A stretch of DNA of 31,676 nucleotides, from contig CAZALT010000019.1 of NCBI GenBank assembly GCA_964485515.1, forward strand, positions 1 to 31,676. The letters run 5' to 3'. The DNA is from CAZALT01 sp964485515. GTDB taxonomy: Bacteria > Actinomycetota > Acidimicrobiia > Acidimicrobiales > Acidimicrobilacustridaceae. The notes below the pieces were generated by a model that had not been told where the DNA came from, did not search any database, and saw nothing but the letters and a program-made list of their open reading frames with translations. Each line of letters begins with the position of its first letter. The stretch's first letter is position 1. The position numbers and the translations under genes were made by a program. Below, piece after piece: positions 14,874 to 22,662 of the stretch.

Positions 14874-15920
14874 ATGCCGACCCCATCGGGGTGTGAGACG
14901 CGGCGGGGCCACCGAGCAGTGACGAGATCCGGAAGCAGGCCATTGGCGAACAGTCTTGCCCAACCAGTGCGCCAGCTGTGGCGATCGGCCCGGAGGGCTA
15001 TCACGTCGTTGCGGGGCACCGACCGGTACGTCGCCCCGTGGAGCGCCACCTTCGTCGACGACCTCGCTCTGGGACGTCCCCTGCTCGTCCTCCAACGAGC
15101 GCTGCGCCTCGTCGTGTGGCTCCGGACCCGACGTTGGCTCCCCGTCGGTCGGATCCGTCCTGGCGTCACCATCGTCATCGTGAACTGGAACTCGGGGACC
15201 ATGCTCGTCGACGTCCTCGACGCCATCGACCGCTACACGCCGAAGGGAACCGACGTCGTCGTCATGGACAACGGATCGAGCGATGAGAGCCACGATCTGC
15301 TCCGCACCTGGGCCGCCGCCGGTCGGATCCGTGTCGTGTTCCTCCCGGCCAACCTCAACCACGGCCCCGCCATGGACCTCGGGATCGGGCTGGTCCACAC
15401 CGACACCGTCGTCGCCCTCGACGTCGACGCCTTCCCCGTGCGGGCCGACTGGCTCGCGGCCCTGATCCGCCCGCTCGACGAGGGCGCTCGAGTCGTGGGT
15501 GCCCGCTCCGCCCGGGGCTACATCCATCCCTGCTGCCTCGCCATGAGGACCGCCGACTTCTTCGCCGGCCGCCACACCTTCACCGTGCATGCCATCGCTG
15601 ACGAGTCGCTCCCGGTGCTCGACGACGACTGGCCCGTCGACCTGGACGGGGCGACCATCCGCTGGGACACCGCCGAGAGCATCTCTCGCCGGGAGGGGGA
15701 GGCGAACATCGCCGCGCTCCCCCGCACCAGCTACCGGGGTCCGCTCCAGCTCGGTTCCGTCTTCGGCGACGTCGTGTTCCACAACGGCGCGTCCACCCGG
15801 GTGCGAGGGGGCGAGACCATCGACGGCCTCACCGCGGCCGATGTCACCGACTCGTGGGACGAGGCGGTGCACCGGTGGGTCCGGTCCCCGCGACCGACGG
15901 GACCGCGGTCGACTCCGTGA
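14874..15920 (+). CDS. GT2-family glycosyltransferase
   Basis: Predicted 348 aa. After a basic N-terminal segment of about 95 residues, a GT-A domain runs from VTIVIVNWNSGTML through VVVMDNGSSDES to ALDVDAFPV, where the D-x-D metal site lies. The region after it (GYIHPCCLAMRTADFF) resembles acceptor-side loops of rhamnosyl- and similar transferases. It probably acts on the lipid-linked glycan in the cytoplasm. ATG 14874 is preferred because a -10 box stands just upstream. Alternative in-frame GTG and TTG codons occur within the next 75 bp. The TGA overlaps the GTG of the next GT2 gene. Donor sugar unknown. Confidence 0.84.
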   Translation: MPTPSGCETRRGHRAVTRSGSRPLANSLAQPVRQLWRSARRAITSLRGTDRYVAPWSATFVDDLALGRPLLVLQRALRLVVWLRTRRWLPVGRIRPGVTIVIVNWNSGTMLVDVLDAIDRYTPKGTDVVVMDNGSSDESHDLLRTWAAAGRIRVVFLPANLNHGPAMDLGIGLVHTDTVVALDVDAFPVRADWLAALIRPLDEGARVVGARSARGYIHPCCLAMRTADFFAGRHTFTVHAIADESLPVLDDDWPVDLDGATIRWDTAESISRREGEANIAALPRTSYRGPLQLGSVFGDVVFHNGASTRVRGGETIDGLTAADVTDSWDEAVHRWVRSPRPTGPRSTP

Positions 15921-16825
15921 CCGGCACCAGGATCGACCAGGACCCTCGGCCGGGCGACCGACGTCTGGATCTGAGCGTGGTTCTGGCCACCGCCGACGCC
16001 AAGACGACGATCGGGGCCCAACTCCTCGCCCTCCGCGAAGAGCGGTGGGACGACGGCGAGTGGGAGGTCGTCATCCTCGACAACGGATCCACCGATGGGA
16101 CCGCCGCGATCATCGCGGACCTCACGACCGACGACCCCCGGTTCCGGGTCGTGCGAGACGACGGCGGAGCGGGCGTCGCCTACGCCAAGAACCGGGGCGC
16201 AGACGCCGCCGCCGGCTCTGCGCTCGCGTTCTGCGACGCCGACGACGTCATCACCCGCGGGTGGGTCGGTGCCATGGGCCGTGCGCTGCGCACGCACCCC
16301 TACGTCACCGGACCCCTGCTGGTGGACGAGCTCAACAGCGAGTGGATCCGCGCCCCGCGCACGGCGTCGACGACGACGGACATCTTGACCTTCGACGACA
16401 TCTTCCCCTTCGCCAGCGGATGCAACCTCGGCGTCGACGGTGCTTTGTTCGACGACATCGGCGGCTTCGACCCGACGGTCCGCCACGGTGAGGACATCGC
16501 CTTCGCCGTCGAGGTCTGGCAGCGCGGCATCCCGCTCGAACACGACGAGGGCGCGGCCATCCACTACCGGCTGCGGCCCACCCAACTGGGCTCGTTCCGC
16601 CGAGCGATCGACTACGGAGCGACCCGACCCCTCATCGGTGAGCGCCTCCGCCGGGCCGGGCTCCCCGTGCCCGATCGACGGCGCGGCGGGCGCAACTGGC
16701 TCTGGCTCGTCCGACACCTCCCGTCCCTGCGAACGCGGGCCGGACGAGCGAGGTGGCTCTGGGTGCTCGGGATGCGGCTCGGCAACGTTCGAGGTGGCCT
16801 CGCCGAGCGACGCCTCTACCTCTGA
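15917..16825 (+). CDS. GT2-family glycosyltransferase, paralogue of domain 2 of the 12896-14803 gene
   Basis: Predicted 302 aa. The GT-A fold begins LDLSVVLATADAKTTIG, then VVILDNGSTDGT, YAKNRGADAAAG, and the D-x-D site FCDADD followed by ITRGWVGAMGRAL. The same block (FCDGDDLI.AGWVGAMGDAL) is in domain 2 of the two-domain GT2, and both proteins end in a similar RxRW-WVL-R-G-RG---LYL/IYL tail. So the two arose by duplication. The GTG start was chosen because it overlaps the previous stop codon as GTGA; an upstream GTG at 15875 is also in frame. A repeat-containing gap separates it from the convergent GT4 gene. Confidence 0.85.
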   Translation: MTGTRIDQDPRPGDRRLDLSVVLATADAKTTIGAQLLALREERWDDGEWEVVILDNGSTDGTAAIIADLTTDDPRFRVVRDDGGAGVAYAKNRGADAAAGSALAFCDADDVITRGWVGAMGRALRTHPYVTGPLLVDELNSEWIRAPRTASTTTDILTFDDIFPFASGCNLGVDGALFDDIGGFDPTVRHGEDIAFAVEVWQRGIPLEHDEGAAIHYRLRPTQLGSFRRAIDYGATRPLIGERLRRAGLPVPDRRRGGRNWLWLVRHLPSLRTRAGRARWLWVLGMRLGNVRGGLAERRLYL

Positions 16826-16833
16826 CGCACCTT

Positions 16834-16877
16834 GCTCGGGTTCGACATCAGGCTCGGGTTCGACATCAGGCTCGGGT
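16834..16877. repeat. 18-bp tandem repeat, 2.4 copies, between convergent genes
   Basis: Two identical copies of GCTCGGGTTCGACATCAG (16834-16851, 16852-16869) and a partial third fill most of the 61-bp gap between convergent glycosyltransferase genes. On the minus strand one frame reads Asp-Val-Glu-Pro-Glu-Pro, typical of a disordered protein tail, which raises the possibility of a former extension of the GT4 gene. Confidence 0.92.
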
Positions 16878-16886
16878 CCTGAGTCG

Positions 16887-18038
16887 TCAGCGCCTGGAGC
16901 TGGCGGCTCCGGCGGGATCGACGAGTCGGGAGACCGCGTCGACGAACCGGTCGGTGACCAGCGCCGGGTCGAGATCCGACCTCGCCGCATGCCGGCGAGC
17001 GAGGCACGCGAGGTGGCCGTCGTCGTCTGCGTCCGCCAAAACCTCGTGCAGGGCCTCGACCCAGTCCTCGACCGACGAACCCGGCTCGATGAGCAGCCCC
17101 CCGTCCCCCACCGCCTCGACCAGACCCGGAAACGACGAGGCCAGGACCGGGATGCCGTTGACCTGGGCCTCCGCCACCACGCGGGGACGGTTGTCCACCT
17201 GGTGCGGAGCGAACAGCACGCTCGCATCGCGGAACATGAACGAGGAACTGGTGACCTGAGCCCGGAGCTCGACGTTGGGGAGGCGGTCGACCGCCTCCTG
17301 GAGCTCACGCCAGGTCGCGTCACCAACGGGCCACGACTCCTGGACGGCGAAGGCGATGTCCGGGCACCGCTCGGCCACCGCCAAGAGGACGGCGAAGCCG
17401 TGGCTCGCGGTCGGGTTCACGAACAGCACGACCTCGCGGCTCGACTCCACGTGCGCGTCGGCGAGCTCGACCACCGAAGGGATCACCTCGCATGCGCTCC
17501 CCGCGGCGTGCGCACCCGCAGCCAGGGTCTCCGAGTTCGCGAGCAGCAGGTCGGGCGGGGCACCGGTGACGGTCAGGTGACCGAGTGCGACCTCCTCGCG
17601 AAGGTGCAGGACCGAAGGGATGCCGCGGGCTCGCAGCTGGGCACGAACCCGGCGCCACGTCACCCGGTCGATCGAGCTCGCCACCACGACATCTGCCGGG
17701 TACCACCCGAGGATCGTCCGGAGCGCGTTCTCGGGCATGGCGGTCTCCCACACCGGCACCCCGAACGTCGGGTCGCGCCGGGGGTGGGAACCGAAGACCC
17801 GCTGGAGGGCGAGCAACGGGCTGAGCACGAGGGCGAGCACAGCGTCGGGCAGCGGCAACCGACGGATCTTGGTCGTCAGGTTCACCTGGCGCCGATACAG
17901 CCGGCGTCGCCGGTCGTCGCGCTCGTGGTCGACGAGGAGCACCACCTCGTGACCCAGACCGATCAGCCGGCTGGCGAGCTGGCGTTGGCTCAGACCCGAG
18001 CCACCCGCCGTCGTGCTCGACACGAAGAGGAGGCGCAC
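16887..18038 (-). CDS. GT4-family glycosyltransferase
   Basis: Predicted 383 aa. The N-terminal Rossmann domain begins VRLLFVSSTTAGGSGLSQRQLA, a glycine-rich acceptor loop of GT4 enzymes, followed by HEVVLLVDHE. The C-terminal half has EVVLFVNPTASHG and a donor loop DNRPRVVAEAQVNGIPVL, where the first Glu of E-X7-E is Asp. It probably adds a sugar to the repeat unit in the cytoplasm. The GTG at 18038 stands 7 nt after TACGCT, so a leaderless transcript is likely. It is a single-gene unit, convergent with the GT2 gene. Donor and linkage are unknown. Confidence 0.85.
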   Translation of the reverse strand: MRLLFVSSTTAGGSGLSQRQLASRLIGLGHEVVLLVDHERDDRRRRLYRRQVNLTTKIRRLPLPDAVLALVLSPLLALQRVFGSHPRRDPTFGVPVWETAMPENALRTILGWYPADVVVASSIDRVTWRRVRAQLRARGIPSVLHLREEVALGHLTVTGAPPDLLLANSETLAAGAHAAGSACEVIPSVVELADAHVESSREVVLFVNPTASHGFAVLLAVAERCPDIAFAVQESWPVGDATWRELQEAVDRLPNVELRAQVTSSSFMFRDASVLFAPHQVDNRPRVVAEAQVNGIPVLASSFPGLVEAVGDGGLLIEPGSSVEDWVEALHEVLADADDDGHLACLARRHAARSDLDPALVTDRFVDAVSRLVDPAGAASSRR

Positions 18039-18045
18039 GGATCCG

Positions 18046-18051
18046 AGCGTA
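18046..18051 (-). promoter_or_regulatory. Candidate -10 box, leaderless start of the GT4 gene
   Basis: TACGCT on the minus strand ends 7 nt before the GTG at 18038. This is the same spacing as at the PqqD-like gene. No -35 match is visible. Confidence 0.45.
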
Positions 18052-18093
18052 GGGGAACCCGGCGCGACCGACGGACCGGACCCGTCGAGGGCC

Positions 18094-18121
18094 ACCGGCA
18101 CGCGCTCACCGGCACGCGCTC
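18094..18121. repeat. 14-bp perfect tandem duplication
   Basis: ACCGGCACGCGCTC occurs twice head to tail, ending within the stop codon of the DUF4012 gene. The duplication lies in the short gap between two minus-strand genes. Confidence 0.88.
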
Positions 18122-20504
18122 ACCACTGGGTGCCTTCGCGACGGGACTCGACGACGCCGAGGAACGGCCCGGTCAGCCGCACCTGGGCGCGGGCGTGCGA
18201 GTCGCTCACCGCGATGAACCCGTCGATGCTCGACAGCTGCCATCCCTCGGCGAGGCGGACGTCGACATCGAGCTTCGCCGAGACCACCGCGGGATCGGCG
18301 GGCACCTCGAGCGTGTACGTCGACCCCGCGGGCACTCGACCCACGAGGGTGAACCGCACCACCGTCTCTTGGCCCGGAGCCATCACGAGGTAGCGGGAGT
18401 AGACCGCGTAGCCCAGCTCGCGCTGGAATTCCATGGCCTGGGGAGCTCCATCCACCGACGCCTCCACCATGCGCTGGCGGGTGTAGAAGCTGAGGTTCGC
18501 CACGTTGGTCCCGAACGGCAGCCCCTGGTCGTTGTTGCCGATCACGCTCGGCGGCAAGCCCTCGGCCGGCGCATCGTTGCGGAGGGTGATCTCGGCGGTT
18601 CCCCGCAACTCGCCGGTGGCGGGATCGACGGTCACCTCGTAGCGGATCGATCTCTGGAGGAAGGTGTCGATCTTGTTGTTGCCCTTGTTCTGCGTCGTGA
18701 AGAAGAACGAGTCGTGCGCGGCGGCGGGAACCGCGAACCCGCCCGCACCGAGGCGGCCCAACAACGCCTGGTCGGCCGGATCGAAGCTGTACATCATGAG
18801 GCGACGGCCGGCCACCGCCGGGCCGAGCACGTCACCCATCTCGCGCGGTGACGGCAGGGAACCCTCGACGAGTTGCTCGAAGGTGGCCCGACCGGCTTCT
18901 TCCAAGAAGTCCTGCCGGGTCTCGTCGTCGGGGAACTGGAGGTACTGATCCCGGGTGAGGAACGCCTCGGCGTTGGCCGAGCTGAGCGGGGTGTCGAGCC
19001 CGTCGACCGCCACCGGGCCCGTGAGCGCCATGAGCGCGGCGAGCCCCGCAGGGTCGACGACGATGACGCCGTCGACGGGTGCGCCGCCCGCCTGGGGGTA
19101 CAGCTCGGCTGCCGCCGTCGCGACGGCCGACATGTCGGGTGAGAGCGTGAGGTCCTGCAGGTACCGGGCCGGCTGATACCGGCCGTAGCGCTCCAGGTAC
19201 CCCGGCGGACCGGTCAACGTGCGGGCCTCCGCACCGGGAGCCCGCAAGAGCTCGGTGATGGGACCCGACCGCGTCACCTCGACCGACCCGTTCACCGCGG
19301 TGAGCTCGGCGTAGGCGCCCACGAAGCCCCCGAGCCCCCGGGACTCGGCCGGCTGGGTGAACAGCACGAGGTAGCGCTGGGGCTCGGCCGCGCCGAGCAA
19401 CGATGGCAGTCGACCGGCGGCCATCGTCGCCACCTCGGCGTCGCCACGGGCATCGACCACCTCGGAGCGGAGGTCGTCGAGAGCCCGTCGAGCCGGCGGG
19501 AGCAACCACCCGTCGTCGAGGTCGTCGAGGGTCTCGTCGGCCTCGACCAGGGCGTCGTGAGCGGCGGCCAGCGGCGCCTGGGCGAGCTCGACCCGAGTGA
19601 GGTCGATCCATCCGTCCTCGTAGCGGAACTGCTGCACATCGGCGGCACGGGCGACATCGGCCGCGGACGCCGAGATCTCCCGAGCTTGCGTGGCCGACGA
19701 GTCCAGGAGGTCGATGTGCTGGCCGACGATCGGCAACGTCCTCGCCGGAACCATCCACACGCCTCCCAGCCACGCCGTGGCCGTGTCGAGCGATGCCTCG
19801 GCGGCGTCGAACGATGCTGCCGCCTCCGCGGTCTCGCCGTCGCCGACCGCGGCGAGGCCGGTGCGGGCCTCGTCGAGTCCCGCGCGGACCGACTGCTGCG
19901 CCAGCAGCCCGGCGCCACCGGCGAGCAGCAGCGCGACGCCGAGGTAGATCCCCACGCCGAGGGCGACGCGCCCGACGGTGCGGCGGCGGCGTGTGGGCAG
20001 CAGCAGATAGCCCGACACGACCGCGGGTGCCACAGCAATCGCGGCGACCAGGGCGGACCCGCCGTGGAAGCCCAGCTCGGGCAGACGCAGCAGCACCTGC
20101 AGCGAGAGCGCGGCGACCGTCGCCCCGATCACGATCCGGCGACGAACCACCGACCCGACCACCGCGAGGACCAGGGAGGCCAGGGCGACGGCGGCCCACA
20201 GCCCAGGTGGTCCTGCGATCCCGGCGACGCCGGCGAGGACGATCCACGTCCAGCGCCGGGCCCGGGCGGCCAGGAGCGGCACGGCAGCACCGAACCCGAA
20301 GAGCAGGATCAGGTCGGAGGACGCCAGCGCGGTGGGCTCGGCGCCCGACGTCGCCGCGACCAGACCCGACACGATGGCGATGCCGAGCACGGCGCGCCGC
20401 TCGACGGCCGTCACCGAGCGGCCCGATCGACGGGCCCGGTCGCCGGCCGGCTCGCGTGCATCGCGCTCGGTGTGCACGGACGGATGTCTTGGAGGGGCAG
20501 TCAT
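18120..20504 (-). CDS. DUF4012-type multi-pass membrane protein with large extracytoplasmic domain
   Basis: Predicted 794 aa. The N-terminal third has several hydrophobic segments (for example VLGIAIVSGLVAA, LILLFGFGAAVPLLA, LVLAVVGSV, IYLGVALLLAGGAGLLA). The long rest lies outside the membrane, with a helical segment followed by the DUF4012 signature: RYLVLFTQPAESRGLGGFVG, then DGVIVVDPAGLAALM and FFFTTQNKGNNKIDTFLQR. DUF4012 proteins are frequent in actinobacterial exopolysaccharide loci but have no proven activity; a role in assembly or attachment of the polymer is inferred. The ATG at 20504 is used; an in-frame GTG at 20525 is possible. No Shine-Dalgarno sequence is seen. A TATGGT -10 box lies about 70 bp upstream. 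It is divergent from the Wzz/BY-kinase gene. Confidence 0.85.
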   Translation of the reverse strand: MTAPPRHPSVHTERDAREPAGDRARRSGRSVTAVERRAVLGIAIVSGLVAATSGAEPTALASSDLILLFGFGAAVPLLAARARRWTWIVLAGVAGIAGPPGLWAAVALASLVLAVVGSVVRRRIVIGATVAALSLQVLLRLPELGFHGGSALVAAIAVAPAVVSGYLLLPTRRRRTVGRVALGVGIYLGVALLLAGGAGLLAQQSVRAGLDEARTGLAAVGDGETAEAAASFDAAEASLDTATAWLGGVWMVPARTLPIVGQHIDLLDSSATQAREISASAADVARAADVQQFRYEDGWIDLTRVELAQAPLAAAHDALVEADETLDDLDDGWLLPPARRALDDLRSEVVDARGDAEVATMAAGRLPSLLGAAEPQRYLVLFTQPAESRGLGGFVGAYAELTAVNGSVEVTRSGPITELLRAPGAEARTLTGPPGYLERYGRYQPARYLQDLTLSPDMSAVATAAAELYPQAGGAPVDGVIVVDPAGLAALMALTGPVAVDGLDTPLSSANAEAFLTRDQYLQFPDDETRQDFLEEAGRATFEQLVEGSLPSPREMGDVLGPAVAGRRLMMYSFDPADQALLGRLGAGGFAVPAAAHDSFFFTTQNKGNNKIDTFLQRSIRYEVTVDPATGELRGTAEITLRNDAPAEGLPPSVIGNNDQGLPFGTNVANLSFYTRQRMVEASVDGAPQAMEFQRELGYAVYSRYLVMAPGQETVVRFTLVGRVPAGSTYTLEVPADPAVVSAKLDVDVRLAEGWQLSSIDGFIAVSDSHARAQVRLTGPFLGVVESRREGTQW

Positions 20505-20571
20505 GGTGGGCTCGTCCGCGGACACGCGCCCGCGATGGGTCCGCCCGCGCGCGGAGCAGAACGTCCCGGCG

Positions 20572-20577
20572 ACCATA
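20572..20577 (-). promoter_or_regulatory. Candidate -10 box for the DUF4012 gene
   Basis: TATGGT on the minus strand lies about 68 bp upstream of the ATG at 20504. It is one of few AT-rich hexamers in the 250-bp divergent gap. Confidence 0.38.
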
Positions 20578-20648
20578 CTCCCGCGGTCCAGGCCATCCCG
20601 GGCACCGGGCCGCCCGGTTGCCGTCGCCTTCGCGCATCCACCACGCAC

Positions 20649-20654
20649 TACGAT
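20649..20654 (+). promoter_or_regulatory. Candidate -10 box for the Wzz/BY-kinase gene
   Basis: TACGAT on the plus strand would give a leader of about 95 nt before the ATG at 20755. Support is the hexamer match and its place in the divergent gap only. Confidence 0.28.
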
Positions 20655-20754
20655 CGGGCGTCGGCCGCGCCTGCCACCGGGCGCCGATCCGTTCACCTCC
20701 GAGCCGCGCGGCTCCGAGGACTCCACCCATGCACGCACCTCGAAGCCTCCTGCC

Positions 20755-22662
20755 ATGAACGTCGTCCAGTACTTCCGCGTCCTGCGGCGCCGGTGGAAGC
20801 TGGTCGCGGCCCTCGCCGCGCTGGGCGCCGTGGCCGCGTTCATGCTGGCCCCACGCCCACGATCGCTCTCGACGATCGACGGTCCGTCGTCGTACATCGC
20901 GACCCACACCTTGTTCGTCAACCCGGTCGCCAAGGCAGGCGGAGGCCCGGCGGCTCCGGTCAGCCTCGCCCAGACACCGCTGCTCGTCACCGGCGGAGAC
21001 GTGACCGATCGCGTCGCGGCCGCCACCGGCATCGACCCGAACGAACTGCTCGCCAACGTCGTCACCCGAGCCGATGCGTCCCTCGACACCGTCGACATCA
21101 CCTACCACGACCCCGACGGCGACAAGGCGGCCCAGGTCGCCGACGAGTTCGCCGTGCAGCTCGCCAACACGCTCAACGACCTCGAGTCGCAACGCACCCA
21201 GCAGCAGGTTGCGGTGCTCCAGGAGCAACGCAACCAGATCAAGTTCCTGTACGACACGCTCGAAGGCGACCGAGCAGATCCCCTCGTGCAGAACCAAGCA
21301 TCGGCCCTTCTCGACCGGCTGACCGAGGTCGAGGACAAGCTCCAGGACGCCAACCAGGTCCCGGGGAGCGACCCGTACCTGCTCACCCTCCGGTCGTCGA
21401 CGCCCGTACCGGTCACCGATGCCGAGTTCGACGCGCTGGTCGAGGCGAGCAATGACCCTTCCAGCCAACGATCGGCCGGGCTCACCGCACTGCAGGCCCA
21501 GTCGAACCTGATCTCGGAGCGGGGCCAGGCCGGGGTCAACCCGTTGCTCGCCGCCACCGGCGGCGCGCTCCTGGGCGCGCTCATCGGCGTCGGCATCGCG
21601 TTGGCCATCAACCGCCTCGATCCTCGCCTGTTCACCAAGGAGGACCTCGAGGAGGCCGCTGGCTTCCCGGTCATCGCCGAGGTGCCCTCACTCGCACGCT
21701 CGCAACGCCAGGCGAGCGCCGTGGTCAGCCGCGACTCGCCCTACTCGCGATATGCCGAGTCGTTCCGGGCGCTGCGCTCGTCGATCCTGTTCGTCCAGCA
21801 CACCGGACACAGCCCTGGGGTCGGCCCGATGAAGGTCGACGGAGACCGCACCACCGCGCCGAACAGCGATCCCGATCCTGGCGATCCCGGCGACGATGTC
21901 GAGAAGCTGGGCACGACCATCATGGTCACGTCGCCCGGACCAGGTGAGGGAAAGACCACCACCGTCGCCAACCTCGCCGCCGTCATGGCCGAGGACGGCA
22001 GCCGCGTCCTCGTCGTCAACTGCGACTTCCGCCGCCCCCGACTGCACCTGTACCTCGATGCCCCCAACGAGACCCGCAAGGTCTCCAACACGAACATCCC
22101 CGGCGTGAAGCTCGTCGCCGACGTCGTGTCGGACCACCAGCGATCGTCGCCCGCCGAGGTGCTCGCCGCCCAACGCCATCTGGTCACCACCGCCCGCACG
22201 ATGTTCGACTACATCCTGCTCGACACCGCACCCGTGCTCACCACGACCGACGCGTCCGAGGTGCTCAGCGTGACCGACATGGTCGTGATGATCTGCCGGG
22301 CCGGCAAGACCACCGCCGAGGCCGCAGATCGCGCCGCGGAGCTGCTCGAACGGTTCCAGGCACCGGTCATCGGCGGTGTCCTGGTTGGAGCCGACGACGC
22401 CCCCTCATCGCGGTACTACTACTACTACTCCGACGACACGGTGCCCTCGGGGCCGGTCCCATCGCTCGACGCAGACCCGTTCGCGACGATGCGCCAAGCG
22501 CCGGCCGACGAGTCGGGCCCGACCGACCAGACCGACGCTCCGTCCGAACCCGGCTCGACCGGCTCGACCGATGGTGGCCAGGTTGCGAGCGACGGTGGCC
22601 GGGTCGCGAGCGACGAGCAGCGCGACGACGTCGGCGACGTGGCCGATGCTCCCACCTCCTGA
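20755..22662 (+). CDS. Wzz-type chain-length protein fused to BY-kinase (CpsC/CpsD-like)
   Basis: Predicted 635 aa. A Wzz domain starts VVQYFRVLRRRWKLVAALAAL, with TM helices at about 17-35 and about 265-285 flanking a mostly helical extracytoplasmic part. The cytoplasmic kinase follows: Walker A GPGEGKTTT near 395-403, the A' region VVNCDFRRP near 420-428, and Walker B ILLDTAPV. A run of five tyrosines at 554-558 is the likely autophosphorylation cluster. It controls polymer length and export. Two oddities: the first Asp of the usual A' D-x-D is Asn (N422), and the Tyr cluster is followed by about 77 residues of acidic, repeat-containing tail instead of ending the protein. The next gene overlaps its end by 17 bp. 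Confidence 0.92.
   Translation: MNVVQYFRVLRRRWKLVAALAALGAVAAFMLAPRPRSLSTIDGPSSYIATHTLFVNPVAKAGGGPAAPVSLAQTPLLVTGGDVTDRVAAATGIDPNELLANVVTRADASLDTVDITYHDPDGDKAAQVADEFAVQLANTLNDLESQRTQQQVAVLQEQRNQIKFLYDTLEGDRADPLVQNQASALLDRLTEVEDKLQDANQVPGSDPYLLTLRSSTPVPVTDAEFDALVEASNDPSSQRSAGLTALQAQSNLISERGQAGVNPLLAATGGALLGALIGVGIALAINRLDPRLFTKEDLEEAAGFPVIAEVPSLARSQRQASAVVSRDSPYSRYAESFRALRSSILFVQHTGHSPGVGPMKVDGDRTTAPNSDPDPGDPGDDVEKLGTTIMVTSPGPGEGKTTTVANLAAVMAEDGSRVLVVNCDFRRPRLHLYLDAPNETRKVSNTNIPGVKLVADVVSDHQRSSPAEVLAAQRHLVTTARTMFDYILLDTAPVLTTTDASEVLSVTDMVVMICRAGKTTAEAADRAAELLERFQAPVIGGVLVGADDAPSSRYYYYYSDDTVPSGPVPSLDADPFATMRQAPADESGPTDQTDAPSEPGSTGSTDGGQVASDGGRVASDEQRDDVGDVADAPTS

Noticed and set aside
19557..21455. 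Plus-strand 632-codon open frame opposite the DUF4012 gene
   Set aside because: Antisense to a strongly supported gene and overlapping the kinase gene in the wrong frame; no domain seen.
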